A stretch of DNA of 64,000 nucleotides, from the NCBI GenBank assembly GCA_017871115.1, contig JAFCIZ010000005.1, positions 930,001-994,000 on the forward strand, written 5' to 3'. The notes under the pieces were generated by a model. That model did not search any database and was not told where the DNA came from. It saw only the letters and a program-made list of their open reading frames with translations. The translations under genes were made by a program, and so were the position numbers. Of the stretch, positions 11,119-24,261 are shown in pieces. Source of the DNA: Cunninghamella blakesleeana (lineage: Eukaryota; Mucoromycota; Mucoromycetes; Mucorales; Cunninghamellaceae). Each line of letters starts with the position of its first letter. The stretch's first letter is position 1.

Positions 11119-14100
11119 CAACAGCCATTATTTTATTAGAAGATGAAGATAGACTTACAAATGCAGTACGCTGGTTAGAAGATCTCGGAAAGAAAATATT
11201 TGGATTAGATGTTGTTGTCACCACAGCTACCTTACAAAAAACAAGATCCGGTGCTAAATACTTTAACTATCAATGTACAAGATATGTTTATCATCCTGAA
11301 AGTCAACTCTTTACACCTCATGATTTTAACTTGGGTGAAACTGGTTCTGATCTCGCCGTATTAGATCGTGGTTTAACTTCTGAAGAAGCTGCTCAACGTG
11401 AAGAATTAGTTGGTCCTAATTTTATTGAAGTTTATGTGCCTAATCCTATTATGGCCGTTTTACGTGAATTTGCATCCTTCTTTTATATTTACCAATTCAC
11501 TGCATTATGGCTCTTTTATTATTTTGCTTATTGGCAAGTAGGTGTAGCTGATACTGCTGTTATTTTGGTTTCTGCCTTAGTAAAAGTGGTGGTTCGTCTT
11601 CGTTCTGAACATCGTATTAAAGCTATGGCTGAATTTACTGATTCTATTAATATTTTACGTGATGGTACATGGCAAAAATTATCAACTTCCGACTTGGTTC
11701 CTGGAGATGTCTTTGAAGTAGCTGAAAAGAAAACCACTCCATGTGATGCTGTGGTCTTATCTGGTAACATTGTTGCTGATGAAAGTTCTTTGACTGGTGA
11801 ACCTTTACCTATTCGTAAATTCCCTCTTCGCAAAGATGACACTACACCTTATGATCGTATGGGTGCTGGTAAAATCTCAACCATTTTCTCTGGTACTACC
11901 ATTTCACAAGCTGAACGTACTGAAAAGGATACACCTGTCTGTGCTTTAGTCACACATACCGGTACAAGTACTGACAAAGGTGAATTAGTAAAAAAGATTT
12001 TATTCCCTACTCGAGTTTCTTTCATTTTTGATGAACAAATTAAAATTGTTATTTTAATTTTACTTTGTTGTGGTTTGGTTATGTTGGGGCTTGCTATTTG
12101 GTTATATACTTCTGGTACTAGTGCTTGGTTCTATGCTATGTTTGCTATTTGTCAATTAGTTTCTCCTCTTCTTCCTGCTGCTTTGGTTGTTGGTCAATCT
12201 GTTGCTGCTGGTAACTTGAAAAATAAAAGTATTTTCTGTGTTGATCTTCCTCGTATCTTGATGGCTGGCAAAGGTAAATATAAATACACCTTTTTTTTTA
12301 AAAAAATATATATATAAAAAATAAATATTAAATAATAAATAATAAAATAATAAAAATAAAAATTGTAAAAATATAACATTATGTATTAATTATTTTTCTT
12401 TTTTTTTTTCTATTTTAATAATTATATAGTTCAAATGTTTTGTTTTGATAAAACTGGTACTTTAACTAAAGAAGGTTTAGAATTTTATGGTGTACATCCT
12501 GTTAAGAATTCTGATAATATTGTAGATAATCATGCAAATAAGGTGGAACCCACATTTGATGAACATATTGAACAAGTTGAACAAGTTCCACGTCTCTGTC
12601 AAATTGCACTTGCTTCTTGTCATGCTGTTACAACATTAAATGGTCAATTTATTGGTAACCCAGTTGATATTGAAATGTTTAAATCATCTAAATGGGAACT
12701 TCAAGATCATAATGATAATGATGATTATGTTGATACACTTTTACCACCTGCTAATGTATCTGGATCTAAACGTGAACCTATTCATGTATTAAAACGATTT
12801 GAATTTGTTCATGCTCGTATGTCCATGTCCGTTGCTGTTTTAGATACTGTTACAAATAAGGTTCATATTTTTGTAAAAGGTGCTTATGAAAAAATTAAAG
12901 ATTTATGTGATCCTAACTCTATTCCTGCTAATTATGATGCTATTACTTCTGGTCATGCTCGCGAAGGTTGTTATGTTTTGGCTCTTGCTCATCGTGAAAT
13001 CGATTTAGAAAAGATTGGTGGTTTAGCTGGTTTCCGTAATTGGAATCGTGATCAAATGGAAGAAGAAATTAATTTTATTGGTCTTATCATCTTTAAAAAT
13101 CAATTGAAACCAGATACTACTGAAAATATTGCTGAATTAAAACGTGGTGCTACAAGAACTATTATGATTACCGGGGATACAGCTCTTACTGGTGTTTATA
13201 TTGCTAGACAATGTGGTATGGCTTTACCTAATTCTAAAGTATTATTAGGTGATTATGATAAAACAACTGATCGTGTTATTTGGTCTGATGTGGACGAACC
13301 TGAAAAATATGCTGATGTGGACGTTGATCAATATTTATTAAATAGAGAACATACACCTATTGAATTAGCTGTTACTGGTAAAGCCTTCCACTGGTTGGTA
13401 GATCATGATTTAATTCGTAAGTATCTTTTAGATATCCGTGTATTTGCTCGTATGACACCTACAGGTAAAGTACAATGTGTACAATTACATATGGAACGTG
13501 GTATTACAGCTATGACAGGTGATGGTGGTAATGATTGTGGTGCTCTTCGAGCTGCTCATGTTGGTATTGCTATGTCTGATGCTGAAGCTTCAATTGTATC
13601 ACCTTTCAGCACAAGTGTTCGTAGTGTAAAATCATGTGTAGAATTAATTCGTCAAGGTCGTGCTGCTTTAGCTACTTCTATTACTGGTTATCGTTATTTA
13701 GTTTTATATGGTCAAGTCATGATGATGTTAAAGATTTATACTTTCTATTTCTCTGTTACAATGTCTCAAAATGTATGGATTGCTATTGATGTGTTTATTA
13801 CTGTGTTCATGACATGGGCTTTGTCACAATCTAAAGCTGCTGATCGTTTAGAACCTATTCGTCCTACTGCTCGTATTTTAGGCCCTCAAACATTAACATC
13901 TTGTTTTGGACTTGTTGGTATTAATTGGATTTATCTTGCTGCTGCCTTTGCCATGTTATTTAAACAAACTTGGTTCCGCTGTAATGAATTTGATTCTAAC
14001 GCTGTGGATATTAGTAAATGGTGGCTTTTAGGTGATGGATATGAAGCTGAAGTTCTTGCATTAGTCTGTCTTTTCCAATTTATCAATAACGCAGCTGTCT

Positions 14101-14477
14101 TCAACTTTGGTTATAAATTCAGACAAGCATTTTATAAGAATTATGCTTTGGTATTTTTATGGTTACTTTATTTAGCTATTGTTTCATACTGGACCTTGGC
14201 TGATCCTAATCGATTTGGATGTCTTTTCCGTATCAATTGCGGGACAAAGTCAGTATTAGAAAGTAATGGATACGAAGTACCACCTACTTACGTTGAACCT
14301 TATAATACACCTCTGGGTCATAATGTAATGCCTTGGGATTTCAGATGGAAATTGTGGGGTTTGATTCTAGGTAATATGTTTACAGCATTAGCATGGGAAC
14401 GTTTAGTAGTATTAGGTCCTGTACATGAATATTTAGCAAGAAAATACCCTGTAGATCGTCTTAAGGTTACCTATTAA
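9660..14477 (+). CDS. P5B-like P-type ATPase with Cys-rich luminal N-terminal domain (tandem copy 2)
   Basis: Six exons (9660-9732, 9847-10358, 10448-10543, 10649-10988, 11125-12273, 12430-14477) have exactly the lengths and phases of copy 1 and also give 1405 aa. All catalytic motifs are present: TGEP, DKTGT, ITGDT and TGDGGND. The TM4 signature is again SPLLP. The Cys-rich domain keeps its cysteines but lost one N-glycosylation sequon (NKT in copy 1, DKV here). Differences cluster in the N-terminal domain, in membrane loops near 12090-12150 and in the late membrane region. The catalytic core is nearly identical even at synonymous sites, while introns cannot be aligned. Its own upstream region suggests separate expression. 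Substrate unknown. Confidence 0.88.
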
Positions 14478-15261
14478 TTCGACTATTTTATATATATATA
14501 ATTTTTTTATTATCATCCCATTCCTTTTTCACTACTACTTATTATTATTTGCATTATTAATTTTTTAAATTATCAAAATCCTATAGATATATATACGAAT
14601 AAATATTTATTTATTTTTAATATAAATTAAAAAATTTTTAATTGTTTACTTTTTTTTTTAAAAAAAAACATGTCTAATTAAAAAAAAGGGATCATATGAA
14701 GATGTATCACATTATCGTCAAGGTTATGGATAGAAAAATGATCGAAAATTTTTGTTGATTAATATGGTCGAAATATGGGTTTAAATAAGAAAAGATCATT
14801 TGTATATATTTTTTAAGATCGTCGCCATTATATTTGTATCTTTTTATAGTAAGTAATTTATTGATTCTTATATATATATGATTTAATATATAAAAGATAT
14901 ACAAATTTATTTGAAAATTTTTCCCAAAGATGACCATCAGTCTACCAAAAATTTTTGATAAAAAGATCCTAATGCAAAGAGGTACATCGAACTTGGCCAA
15001 TTAAGAGTCAGAAATTATGGTTTTTAAAAATTTTTAAAAAAAATTTTTGTTGGAAATTTTTCCTTTTATACCTTCCCTTTCGCAATCTAATTTTTTTTTA
15101 ATTTGAGAGATTTTAGCTATTCAAATTATTACTACAGGCTGATTGAATAGCATAAAATATGATTTGAATTATTTTTATTTTTTCTCTTCCCTTCCCTTTT
15201 TCTATCTTTCTTTCTTTTTAATATCATTAAAGTTATTTTATTATTTTAATTCCTTTTCATA
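14478..15261. other. Intergenic, no gene seen
   Basis: AT-rich spacer after the second ATPase and before the NAB-like gene. A minus-strand open frame at 14707-15000 is low-complexity and unlike any family I know. A CT-rich stretch at about 15180-15215 sits just upstream of the next start and may be core promoter. Confidence 0.5.
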
Positions 15262-16780
15262 ATGATTTCACTTCGAGAACTATTATCTTCACAAAGTTTA
15301 GAAATATATTATCAACCCTTATTAGATGCTGGGGTCATAGATCAAGATTTACCTGAATTACTTAATCTAACTGATGAAGAATTGACTGAATTATTACAAG
15401 CAATACATATGTTACCTTTTCATGCTATCAAACTGAAAAAGGCTATACGTGATATGCGTTCTATAACAAAAGAGTTTACACCAACAACAACAGCAATAAT
15501 AAAAGTAAATAAATTTGATAAATAAAAATAATAATATATATAAATATAAATATATATATTGATGTTAATAATTATAAAAAAAGATATTCATTTATTAATA
15601 GTACTACTATTATGATTATTATTACATATTTTAATTATATTTATTTTAGAAAACTAATACCACCGATCTATCATTGCTAACTTCTACAGATATCATGAAA
15701 AAGGATATGAGTCAAGATATCATTGTATCTCATGCAACGATCTATGGCAAAAATACAAAAAGAAAATTAACCAATTATGAGCAAGCAATTAATCAAGCTA
15801 GTGTAGAACTTGCCCTTCAAGACCCTTCCTTATTAATTCAAAAGGGAAAATTATTTGATATGGCCAAAAAAAAATTATTAGAAGAAGGATATTGCTATAA
15901 ACGTGGCAAAAGCCGTTCCAAATTAACCACTCATTCAAAATTACCAAAAACAAGAAATGCATACCCATCATCATCTATTAACACTTCATTACTAAAAGAT
16001 AGCAACAGCAATGATAATAATCAAAACACTATCACAAAAAAACATCAAAAAAGATCAGATAAAGCTCAAAAACAATCTGAAAAAAGGTTACAGCTCATTC
16101 AAAAGTTGGAATTGGAGATACGTCAAATGAGACAAACCATTAAAAACAAACCTATCAATAAATCTTCTTCATCACAAGAACTTCATCATAGAGAGGAATT
16201 GATCAAATCAAAAAAATGCCTTAGTGTGGAGGTTAGTAAATTAAAAGCTCAAGAAAGAAAACACCAATGGTACAAACGTAAATGCCAAAATAAAACAAAC
16301 AAACTCTCTATGGAATTAGATGAAGATGACGATGAATTAAAAGATGAAGAAAATGAAGATAAAAACGAAGAAAACAAAAAAGAAAAAGAAAAAATGATTG
16401 ATCACTATCCTATTCAGTCCACTACACATTTACCTAGATCACCACCTATATCACCGACCCATTGTTCTAATTCCTATCTTCCACCTATCACATCTAATCC
16501 ATTATCCCCTTCTTCAACATCTTCTTTCTCTTCTTCGGTATCCTTACCGTCACCTTCCTTATCGACCTCTTCTCTATCTACATCCCCTTTAGCTTCTCCA
16601 ACTTCTCATTTATTACCTATACCTTCCTATTATTATTTACCGCCATTAATATCAAAACAGCATCATCATCGTCATCAGCATGATCATTCATTATATTCCA
16701 CTTCTGTTTCTAATACACCATCTATCCGTGAAAGCGATGTTCGTGGAAAAGCTTTATCTGTAAAAGATTTTTGTACTTAA
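15262..16780 (+). CDS. NAB-like (NCD1/SAM-like) putative transcription cofactor
   Basis: Two exons (15262-15504, 15650-16780) give 457 aa. Residues 1-70 form a helical SAM-like fold candidate: LRELLSSQSLEIYYQPLL, then the acidic LTDEELTELLQAI and an AIKLKKAIRDM end. This resembles conserved region 1 of NAB (EGR-binding) co-regulators. A second conserved-looking block at about 117-170 ends in the basic motif KRGKSRSK. Residues of about 210-300 are Lys/Glu-rich and probably coiled coil, followed by an acidic patch and a Ser/Pro-rich tail. NAB proteins are co-repressors that act through a DNA-binding partner. The family call rests on pattern similarity only, and the partner is unknown. It converges with the next gene. 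Confidence 0.6.
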
Positions 16781-17046
16781 TAATAATTCTAAAGCAAAAA
16801 AAGAAAAAACAAACTTTAACTATATAATAATTTAGTGTTAATTAAATTATTTATTATATAAAAATAAAATGTATATGACTATGTTAATTAATAAAATATA
16901 AATAAATACAAATAAATGCTGATAATAATACTATTTTAATGATAATAAAATATAAATATGTATATATAAAAAAAATCAATCTTTTTATATAATACATCAA
17001 TGTTTTTTTTTTCTATTTTTTTTAAAAAAAATGAAAAACCAATTTG

Positions 17047-17077
<31 letters not shown>

Positions 17078-17080
17078 CTT
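16781..17080. other. Short convergent intergenic region
   Basis: Shared 3' region of two convergent genes. It contains an (AT)n tract at about 17051-17077, only a few bases from the stop codon of the minus-strand Sel1 gene. No gene or clear RNA element is seen. Confidence 0.5.
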
Positions 17081-20000
17081 TTACATGATGTAACATTGCT
17101 GAGAGTCTTTCCCTTTTGTTTTTGTAGGAGTTAGCCCATCCATAGTTGTAGTTGTTGTTACTATATTTTTTTTACCACTACCAATAAAATCATGCTGCTG
17201 TTTACTAACGGAGTTTTCTTGAAGTAATAAACGTTTTAAAGCATGATCATTCCCTTTTGAAGCTGCTTTTTTATAATACCACTGAGCTTTAGCATAATCC
17301 CTAGGTACACCTAAGCCGATTTCATAGTACCATCCTAATAAAAATTCCGCTTCATCCAATTCATGTTGCACAGCAGCCTTTTCACACCAATAAAATGCAT
17401 TTTCTTCATTAGGCTCTCTTTGTGCTAGCCATCCAGATTCATCCTCATTCATACGTAATTGATAGTCCATATCATCATCAGGACCATTAGACCCTTTGTT
17501 ATTTAATCGACTTAAACCGACCATTCCTCTTGGATCACCTTTTTTACTTGATTCTGCATAATGAATGTAACTTTTTGCATAGTTAACTCGTACACCATAA
17601 AGGCCATGTTCTAATATATAACCGAGAGCGCTATGTGCTGGTGGGTAGCCTTGTTGAACCGCTTTTTCAAAATAAGGTAAACAATTTAATTCCCCTCCAT
17701 ACTGTTCTACTACCTCACTATTTATTTATATTGATGTTGGTTATAGTTGATAATAACAATAATAATAATAAATAGACATCATTTAATTATCTAGCTTTTT
17801 TTTTTAATTTTTTATTATTTATTTATTTTAAATAAATAGCGACGTTTACCTTGGGATATCTGCATGAGGATAAGTATTAGATAAAATTAATCCAAATAAA
17901 TAGAAAGGCTCAGGGTTGGATTCATCCGTATCTAAAGTAGCTTTATAAAGAATACTAATTGCTAAAGTCATATTTTGCCGTTGTTTGAGTTCTCCATGAA
18001 GATGAATTTTAAATAATTTCTGTAATTAAGTATATTTTTTTAAAAAATAGGTGTAAGTAAATCCATTTAATCATATTTTGTTTTTTGTTTTTTTTTTGTT
18101 TTTTTGCCATTATTATAAAAATTAATATTTTATTACCAGAGTGGCCTGGGTAATGCCCATATCAGAAGCTTGCCTAATACATTGATAAGCATTTTTATAA
18201 TCATTAATAGATTCATAATATAATCCGATTCTATAGACGGCTTCTTGATTCCCAGCTTTTGCAGCAATATCATAAAGGGCGAAAGATTTAGTAGGATTAG
18301 GGCTAAACCCGTATAGAGATTGATCCATCCATGATGCTAACATAAAAGTTGCTTCTGGCACATTTTCTTTGGCTAATTTTTTCATCCAATGAATCCCTTC
18401 TTCTTCTAATACTCTTTTTTTTCTTCGATGACTATTACTATTATTATTTTTATCATCATTGCTATTATTTTCAAAATTAAAAGTTTGATAGGTCTGTGGT
18501 TGTTGTTGATGATGATGAAAAGTAGAAGATGGCGAAGGTGGTGAAGGTGATGCTATAGGAAATGTAGAATTGGTGATATAAGAGTCCACAGTGGTTGCAG
18601 TAGGTGATAATGGTATAGAGGGAATTTGATAGACACCTGTGCTTTGGAAGGAAGATCTGCCAACTATAGAGTTTGAAATAGAAGGTCTTGGAGAAGAGGG
18701 TAAAGAATCTTTTCTAAATCCGAGAGGTTGTTGCTGGTAACGTGAAGAAGAGGATGATAAAGAATCAATAGAATATCTAGTGGTAGTTTGACCTAATTCT
18801 TGACGCAAACGTTGACTTGCTTCACTCAAAGAATGTTTTATAGAAGTTAATTTATTATGTTTAAGTTCTCTTCCTTGATCATATAAATCGGCTATTTCTA
18901 AAAGATAACAAGCATATGTAAATTGAACTGATTTATCTCTTGTTTTTTTAGCCATATCACGATAAAGTCGTAAAGATCCAGGGTTGTTGGTTAAACTATA
19001 AGATGCTTTGGTATATTTAGATGAGGACTGTGCTGTGTATTTTGCATAGTTAGTAGATCCAACGTTGGAAGGATGGGGTGAATTCAAATAGTCTATACTA
19101 CTACGATTAGTACTATCATTATCATTATTAATAGAGGAAGAAAATAATGGTTGATTGAGTGTTAAATTCACTTGATTTGAATCTATGGGTTGTAACAAAA
19201 GTTCAGGTTGAGTAGCAGTAGATTCAGCTATAGGAGAAAGAATACTTTGTTGTTGATGATTGAAAGGCGTGTTTGAAATGGAAGGTGGTGATAAGGGCGA
19301 TGGTTCATTATTATATTTAGGCAATGACGATGATCTTTTCTTAATATTGGAAGTAGTAGTGGTAGTATCAGTAATAATAGGATCTTTGTGGGTATCAGTA
19401 GTTGTATTAAGATCATATTGTGAAGTATATGGAGCAGTCCCTGTAAAATGAGTAGAATTAAAAGGAGTTCTATCTACAGGAGGTAATAAGTTGGAATGTG
19501 GTGTTTCATCCAAAGTTTTTGACTGTCGACGAAAGATAAGTGGTTTTGTTGTTGTTGTTGTAGTAGTAGTAGTAGTAGTAGCAGTAGATTTATTGTTTTC
19601 ATTATTATTATTATTATTACTATTGCTACTTTTATTTTGTTGCTCGATTGGATTCGATAAAGGAGAAATAAATTGAGTAACATGTTTATCGTTATTTTGT
19701 TTTGCCATTGTTTCAGGTACTGTAACGTTGTTATCTGAAGGAATAAAGTTTGTAGTATTGTTCAATGGTTTCATAGATCCGTTTTCTTTACTTTCTTGGT
19801 GTGGTTTTTGTTGTTGTTGTTGGTGTTGCTCTTCTTCTTCACTATCTTCTGGATCAGGATTAACAACGCGTAAAGGCATTCTAGAAGGTGCATTATAAAT
19901 ATTTTCGGAATCAGAATCAGAAGAAGCTACCGAAGATGGTCTATGTATATCATTTTCATTATCCAAGACTATAGCTTGATCTTTATTAGATTTATATCCA

Positions 20001-20152
20001 TTGCGAGGACTAAGTGAAAAGTGAGTGAAGCCTTTTGTTATTTGTTCCATAGTTGTTTGTCTTTTCGAATTATTATTATCATTAGCTAAAAAAGTAAGAA
20101 AAGGTTGTTTTGTAGTTAAAGGTGTATTAACAATGGCGTCAGTATTAGACAT
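17081..20152 (-). CDS. Sel1-repeat protein with CaaX box, Skt5/Chs4-like chitin synthase activator
   Basis: Three exons (20152-18137, 18019-17850, 17717-17081) give 940 aa. Skt5/Chs4 activates and localises chitin synthase III at the bud neck or tip and is farnesylated. Residues 1-370 are low-complexity, with poly-Thr, poly-Gln and poly-Asn tracts. Sel1-like helical repeats begin near 390 (LRLYRDMAKKTRDKSVQFTY). A Ser-rich insert of about 150 aa interrupts them, and they resume from about 580 to 890 (EATFMLASWM, EAVYRIGLYYES, PPAHSALGYILEHG, EAEFLLGWYYEIGLG). The C-terminus is CYIM, a CaaX box with Met at the last position, which favours farnesylation. The protein is longer than yeast Skt5. 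The paralogue Shc1 or another Sel1 regulator is an alternative. Confidence 0.82.
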
Positions 20153-21857
20153 TAATATTTTTATTTTAACTAGTTCATATAATAATAATATACTTTATTT
20201 TATTCAAAAAAAGAAAGAAAAAGAAAAAGAAAGAAAAAAGATAAAAATAGAAATCAAACACACTTTTAAAATTTTAAATTAAAAAAAAAAAATGGCGGAT
20301 TTTGAATTTAATCTATATTTTTTTTTTCTTTTGATCTTTTTGTTCTTAAAAGACAATAGTGTTGTTTTTATTGATCTTTAGTCTTTTATTAAATATTCAA
20401 TTTTTTAAAAAAAAGGTGTTTATTGCGTAGCAGTAGCGCTCTAATATTCCCATATAAATGATTTTAAAAAACCAATTTATAATAAAATATTTTTTATTAG
20501 TTGTATTTTTTCTTTTAAAAAAAATTATATATTTATATATATGCACATAAATATACTTTTATAAATAATTGAAACAAAAATCAAAATCAAAATTGAGATG
20601 TAAAAAGTAATTCTGAAGCGCTGAACTTGGGGGCTACCAATGTGAAAATCATAGTGAATTATGTAAAAACTGTAAAAATAATAGTAATCAAGGAGAAAAA
20701 GTCTTTCTGAGTGAAGATGTATAAACTATCATTATTACTTTAGTTTATTTACTCTATTTATTTACTATTTACTACTTTGCCATTCAGTCTAAAAAAAAAG
20801 GCTTTTTTAAACCCAAAACTTATGGAATGATAATCGTATCACTCACGTGAGAATATATTTTATCGGAATCATGTGTATCAAAAAAAAAAATTTCGCCAAT
20901 TTTAAATATAATTTTTATTTATATTAAAGAGTACATATATATGTAAAAGTCAGTAAATAAAATAAAACTCGATTTCATTCGTTAATTATGAAAAAAAAAA
21001 AAAGTGATTGCTTTATGATAAATAGGAAAAATAAACAAAAAGCATGTAAAATAAAAATAAAAAATATTTTTCAATTTCCATGTCTTTTTTGCGTGTTATT
21101 ATATAAATATATATATATATATATTTATAATGGAGGATTAATTAGGCAGGTTTACTTGTTGGTAGATCTATAATTACAATTACATAGTAAAATAAAATAT
21201 ATCAACTACTTTTAGAATTGATTGTTTTGTTGGATCAACAATTGTATTCTATTTTTTTTAAGGCTATTGACAATAAAAAGTAACTTTAAAAGTACTCTTT
21301 GCATAATACTTTTTGATTTTTAAAAATAATACATATGAAAATATGCTTTTTTATAATAACTATATAGTTAAAATATACAAGTATCATAACCTTACCTATT
21401 GAATTATATGATAACATAATATAAAGATGATATTAGTACCAACTAATAAAAGTAATAAATGAAATAATAACGACTAAAATGATATAAATAAAGTTAGAGT
21501 ACAAGATGGGGTAGCAGGGGAGAGTGTTTAATTTTGATACCATTGAAGATTTGTTATATATTTATCAATAAATAACAAAAAATATAGTAAATATATGACA
21601 ATTTGTAATTTCAACACAAATAATCAGAAATAATAAATTTGACTTTTGTTTCCTAAATTATCTTTCAAATATAGTTTGACTATTAACTATAGCGTTCATT
21701 ATTTTAATTTTAATATTTAAACATATTTATATCAAACAAAAAAATCAAAATGGCGAAAAAATAAAAAGGAGCTGAATATTTTTTTATTTTTTTATTATTA
21801 TTATTTTTTTTTTTTCAATTCCTACTTTTCTTATTTCTTTTCCTCTTTTTTTGTTGA
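20153..21857. other. Divergent intergenic region, no gene seen
   Basis: About 1.7 kb between the divergent Sel1 and Dus genes. It is AT-rich with homopolymers and an (AT)n tract near 21108. The open frames at 20025-20282 and 20988-21173 are Lys/Ile-rich translations of A-rich DNA. I rejected them. Confidence 0.55.
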
Positions 21858-22896
21858 ATGAATTATTTTATGATACGAAGAAAAGAATTATGGAACTGTC
21901 TGCAATCTCAAAAACGTTATTCGTCTTTTCAATCTAGATTAAATAGACCAATTAGTGTGGCACCCATGGTTGATATAACAACTTCTGTAAAGATTATTTA
22001 GTAAATAAAAAGAATATAGAATACCTTTTCTTTTTTTTCTTTCTATTTTTTCTTTATACATTTTTTATTAATATTACTTTTATTATAGAATTTTTTAGAG
22101 CTATTACATATTATATCTGGAGGACGACATACTTATTATTCAGAAATGTACCATGCTAATGCTATTTTAAATCATGAAGGCCATTTACATCGATTTATAG
22201 GAACACCTCGAAGCAATTTAGTTGTTCAGTTGGGCGGTTCCGAACCAACTCTTTTGGCCAAAGCCGCTCATATATTAGAAAAAAACGGATATGCTGAAGT
22301 CAATATTAATATTGGATGCCCTAGTCCTAATGTCCAAAGTGGTAACTTTGGTGCCGTGCTTATGAAAACCCCTGATTTGGTAGCTGATATCTTATCTACA
22401 ATGAATGTTTCCATTCCTGTCACTGTAAAATGTAGAATTGGTGTGGATCATTTGGACTCTTTTGAATTTTTTCATCAATTTGTAAGAAGAAGAGTACACA
22501 TACATACATGTATATATAGAAATAAAAAAAAAATCAATAGAAAGATAATAGAGTTTTAAAAAAACGAATGATTCATTATAATGTCTCTCTTTTATATCAA
22601 AATAGGTAGATGCATTAATGCAATGTAAAAGACCACCACCTCATTTAATAGTTCATGCAAGAAAATGTATTTTAAAAGGACTAACACCAAAACAAAATAG
22701 ATCCATTCCACCTTTAAATTATGAACGAGTTTATCAATTAGCTAAATTATATCCAAATCTCCCTATTACTATCAATGGTGGCTTTTCTACAACAGATGAT
22801 ATCAAAACAGCATTACAAAAAGTGGATGGGTGTATGATTGGAAGAAAAATTATGGATTCGCCCCTCTTTCTTCAAGATATCGATCGTCGTAAGTGG

Positions 22897-22941
<45 letters not shown>

Positions 22942-23401
22942 CGTTCACTTATGCACACATAAATATTCATGTATAAAGTTGTATTTATAAATTATATACA
23001 TTATTATTATTTTATAAAAAAAAAAATAGATATTTATCAAGTCAATGAGAAGGATATTAAAACACCATTAACTATTATCGAAGAATACCTAGGTACTTTT
23101 ATATAGTTATTCTTATTTTTCTAATATCTTGTTTAATATTCATTCCTCTTTTTGCTTTTATTTGTTTATTTAATGAATAGATTATTCTGAAACACTTTTA
23201 TCTACAGAAATATCAAAGGATGAAAAATATGGTCTTCCACCTATAACCATTCTTTTAAAACCGCTGATGATGCTTTTCCAAGGTAAACAAGGAAGATCTT
23301 TTCGTCGACATTTATTTGAACTACTACAACAATCAGATCAATCTAGTCATAATATCAGAAGAATCGTTACTCAAAGTTTAGAAAATGCTGGCATTTATTA
23401 G
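21858..23401 (+). CDS. DusA-like tRNA-dihydrouridine synthase, probably mitochondrial
   Basis: Five exons (21858-21986, 22089-22481, 22606-22888, 23030-23092, 23181-23401) give 362 aa. Dus enzymes are FMN/NADPH-dependent and reduce uridine in the tRNA D-loop. Residues 37-40 are the FMN-site APMV. NIGCPSPNVQSGNFGAVLM places the catalytic Cys at 120. VTVKCRIGVD and HARKCILKGLTPKQNRSIPP follow, then INGG and the GRKIM phosphate-binding end. HARK..GL(S/T)PK.NR.IPPL is the hallmark of bacterial DusA rather than eukaryotic Dus1-4. The first 30 residues are basic, lack acidic residues apart from one Glu and are Arg/Ser/Tyr-containing, like a mitochondrial presequence. Target positions U20/U20a are expected from the family. 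Confidence 0.88.
22902..22938. repeat. (AT)n microsatellite in a Dus intron
   Basis: An uninterrupted AT dinucleotide tract of about 37 bp near the donor of the third intron. Similar tracts recur in many introns in this window. Confidence 0.9.
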
Positions 23402-23807
23402 AGACAATATATATTTTTTGCTTTTTTTTTTTTCATCACATCATTGCATAAACCATTTCTTATTCTATTTTTCCCTTAGATTTGATATAAATTTTAATAT
23501 AGACAAAAAAAAAAAAAAGGATGCATAGATTATAGCATTAAAAATAATTCTATTGAATAAAATGTATTATACTTTTATATATATATGTGTGTGTATTCAA
23601 TTTTGTTTCTTGTATTGTTGATTGTTATATTTTTTTTAATAAAAAATTGATAAAATGTACAAAAAGAATAGTAAAGTTTAAAAGAGAAAAATAAAATATA
23701 AAAAAAATTGACATTTTGTGTATCTCTTTTTTAAAAAAGAAAAAAAAATGAAAAAGTGTGTATATGTATATATTAAAGGTTTTGATGTATATAATAATTT
23801 AATTTTC
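23402..23807. other. Convergent intergenic region
   Basis: 3' regions of the Dus gene (plus) and the bL34m gene (minus). Contains A/T homopolymers and AATAAA-like sequences on both strands. No gene is seen. Confidence 0.5.
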
Positions 23808-24087
23808 TTAATGAGATAAATATCTTCTACCCTTTAATCGTCGTCTGGCAATAACCCGTCTTCCATTTTTCTTTGCCATACGAGATAAAAATCCATGTCG
23901 TCGTTTACGTACCAAATTAGAAGGTTGATAAGTATTACCATAAGTAACAAATCTAGCTTGCATAGTGTTCATAGGTAACATTGGTGATCTAAAAGCACCT
24001 AAACCACTTTTTTTTTTTTTTATAATAATGGAATCAAATAATAAAATATACACGTATTATTAGTATATATGGACAATAATAAAATAT

Positions 24088-24134
<47 letters not shown>

Positions 24135-24261
24135 ATATGTTTTACATTGTATTAGAAATAATACTTGATCCAGTCAATATATTAGGACGCATTGAAGTGG
24201 AAGGGGTATTTAATGTTGGTCTTAAATGTGAACCTACAGTTGATAGTAATTGTCTAAACAT
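23808..24261 (-). CDS. MRPL34: Mitochondrial ribosomal protein bL34m
   Basis: Two exons (24261-24146 and about 24006-23808) give about 104 aa, close to yeast bL34m. The second exon carries the diagnostic basic core: [14 protein letters not shown], then [21 protein letters not shown] at the very C-terminus. This matches bacterial L34 (KR.HGF..RM.T..GR.VL..RR.KGR). The N-terminus ([15 protein letters not shown]) looks like a mitochondrial presequence. Two acceptors keep the frame, one at 24007 (after an A-run) and one at 23991. The first is written here; the second would shorten the protein by five residues. It is divergent from the CDF gene across 564 bp. Confidence 0.88.

Noticed and set aside
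1405..14477. The ATPase copies as broken pseudogenes, because open frames stop several times
   Set aside because: Each break falls on a GT-AG intron, and all exon lengths and phases match exactly between the copies.
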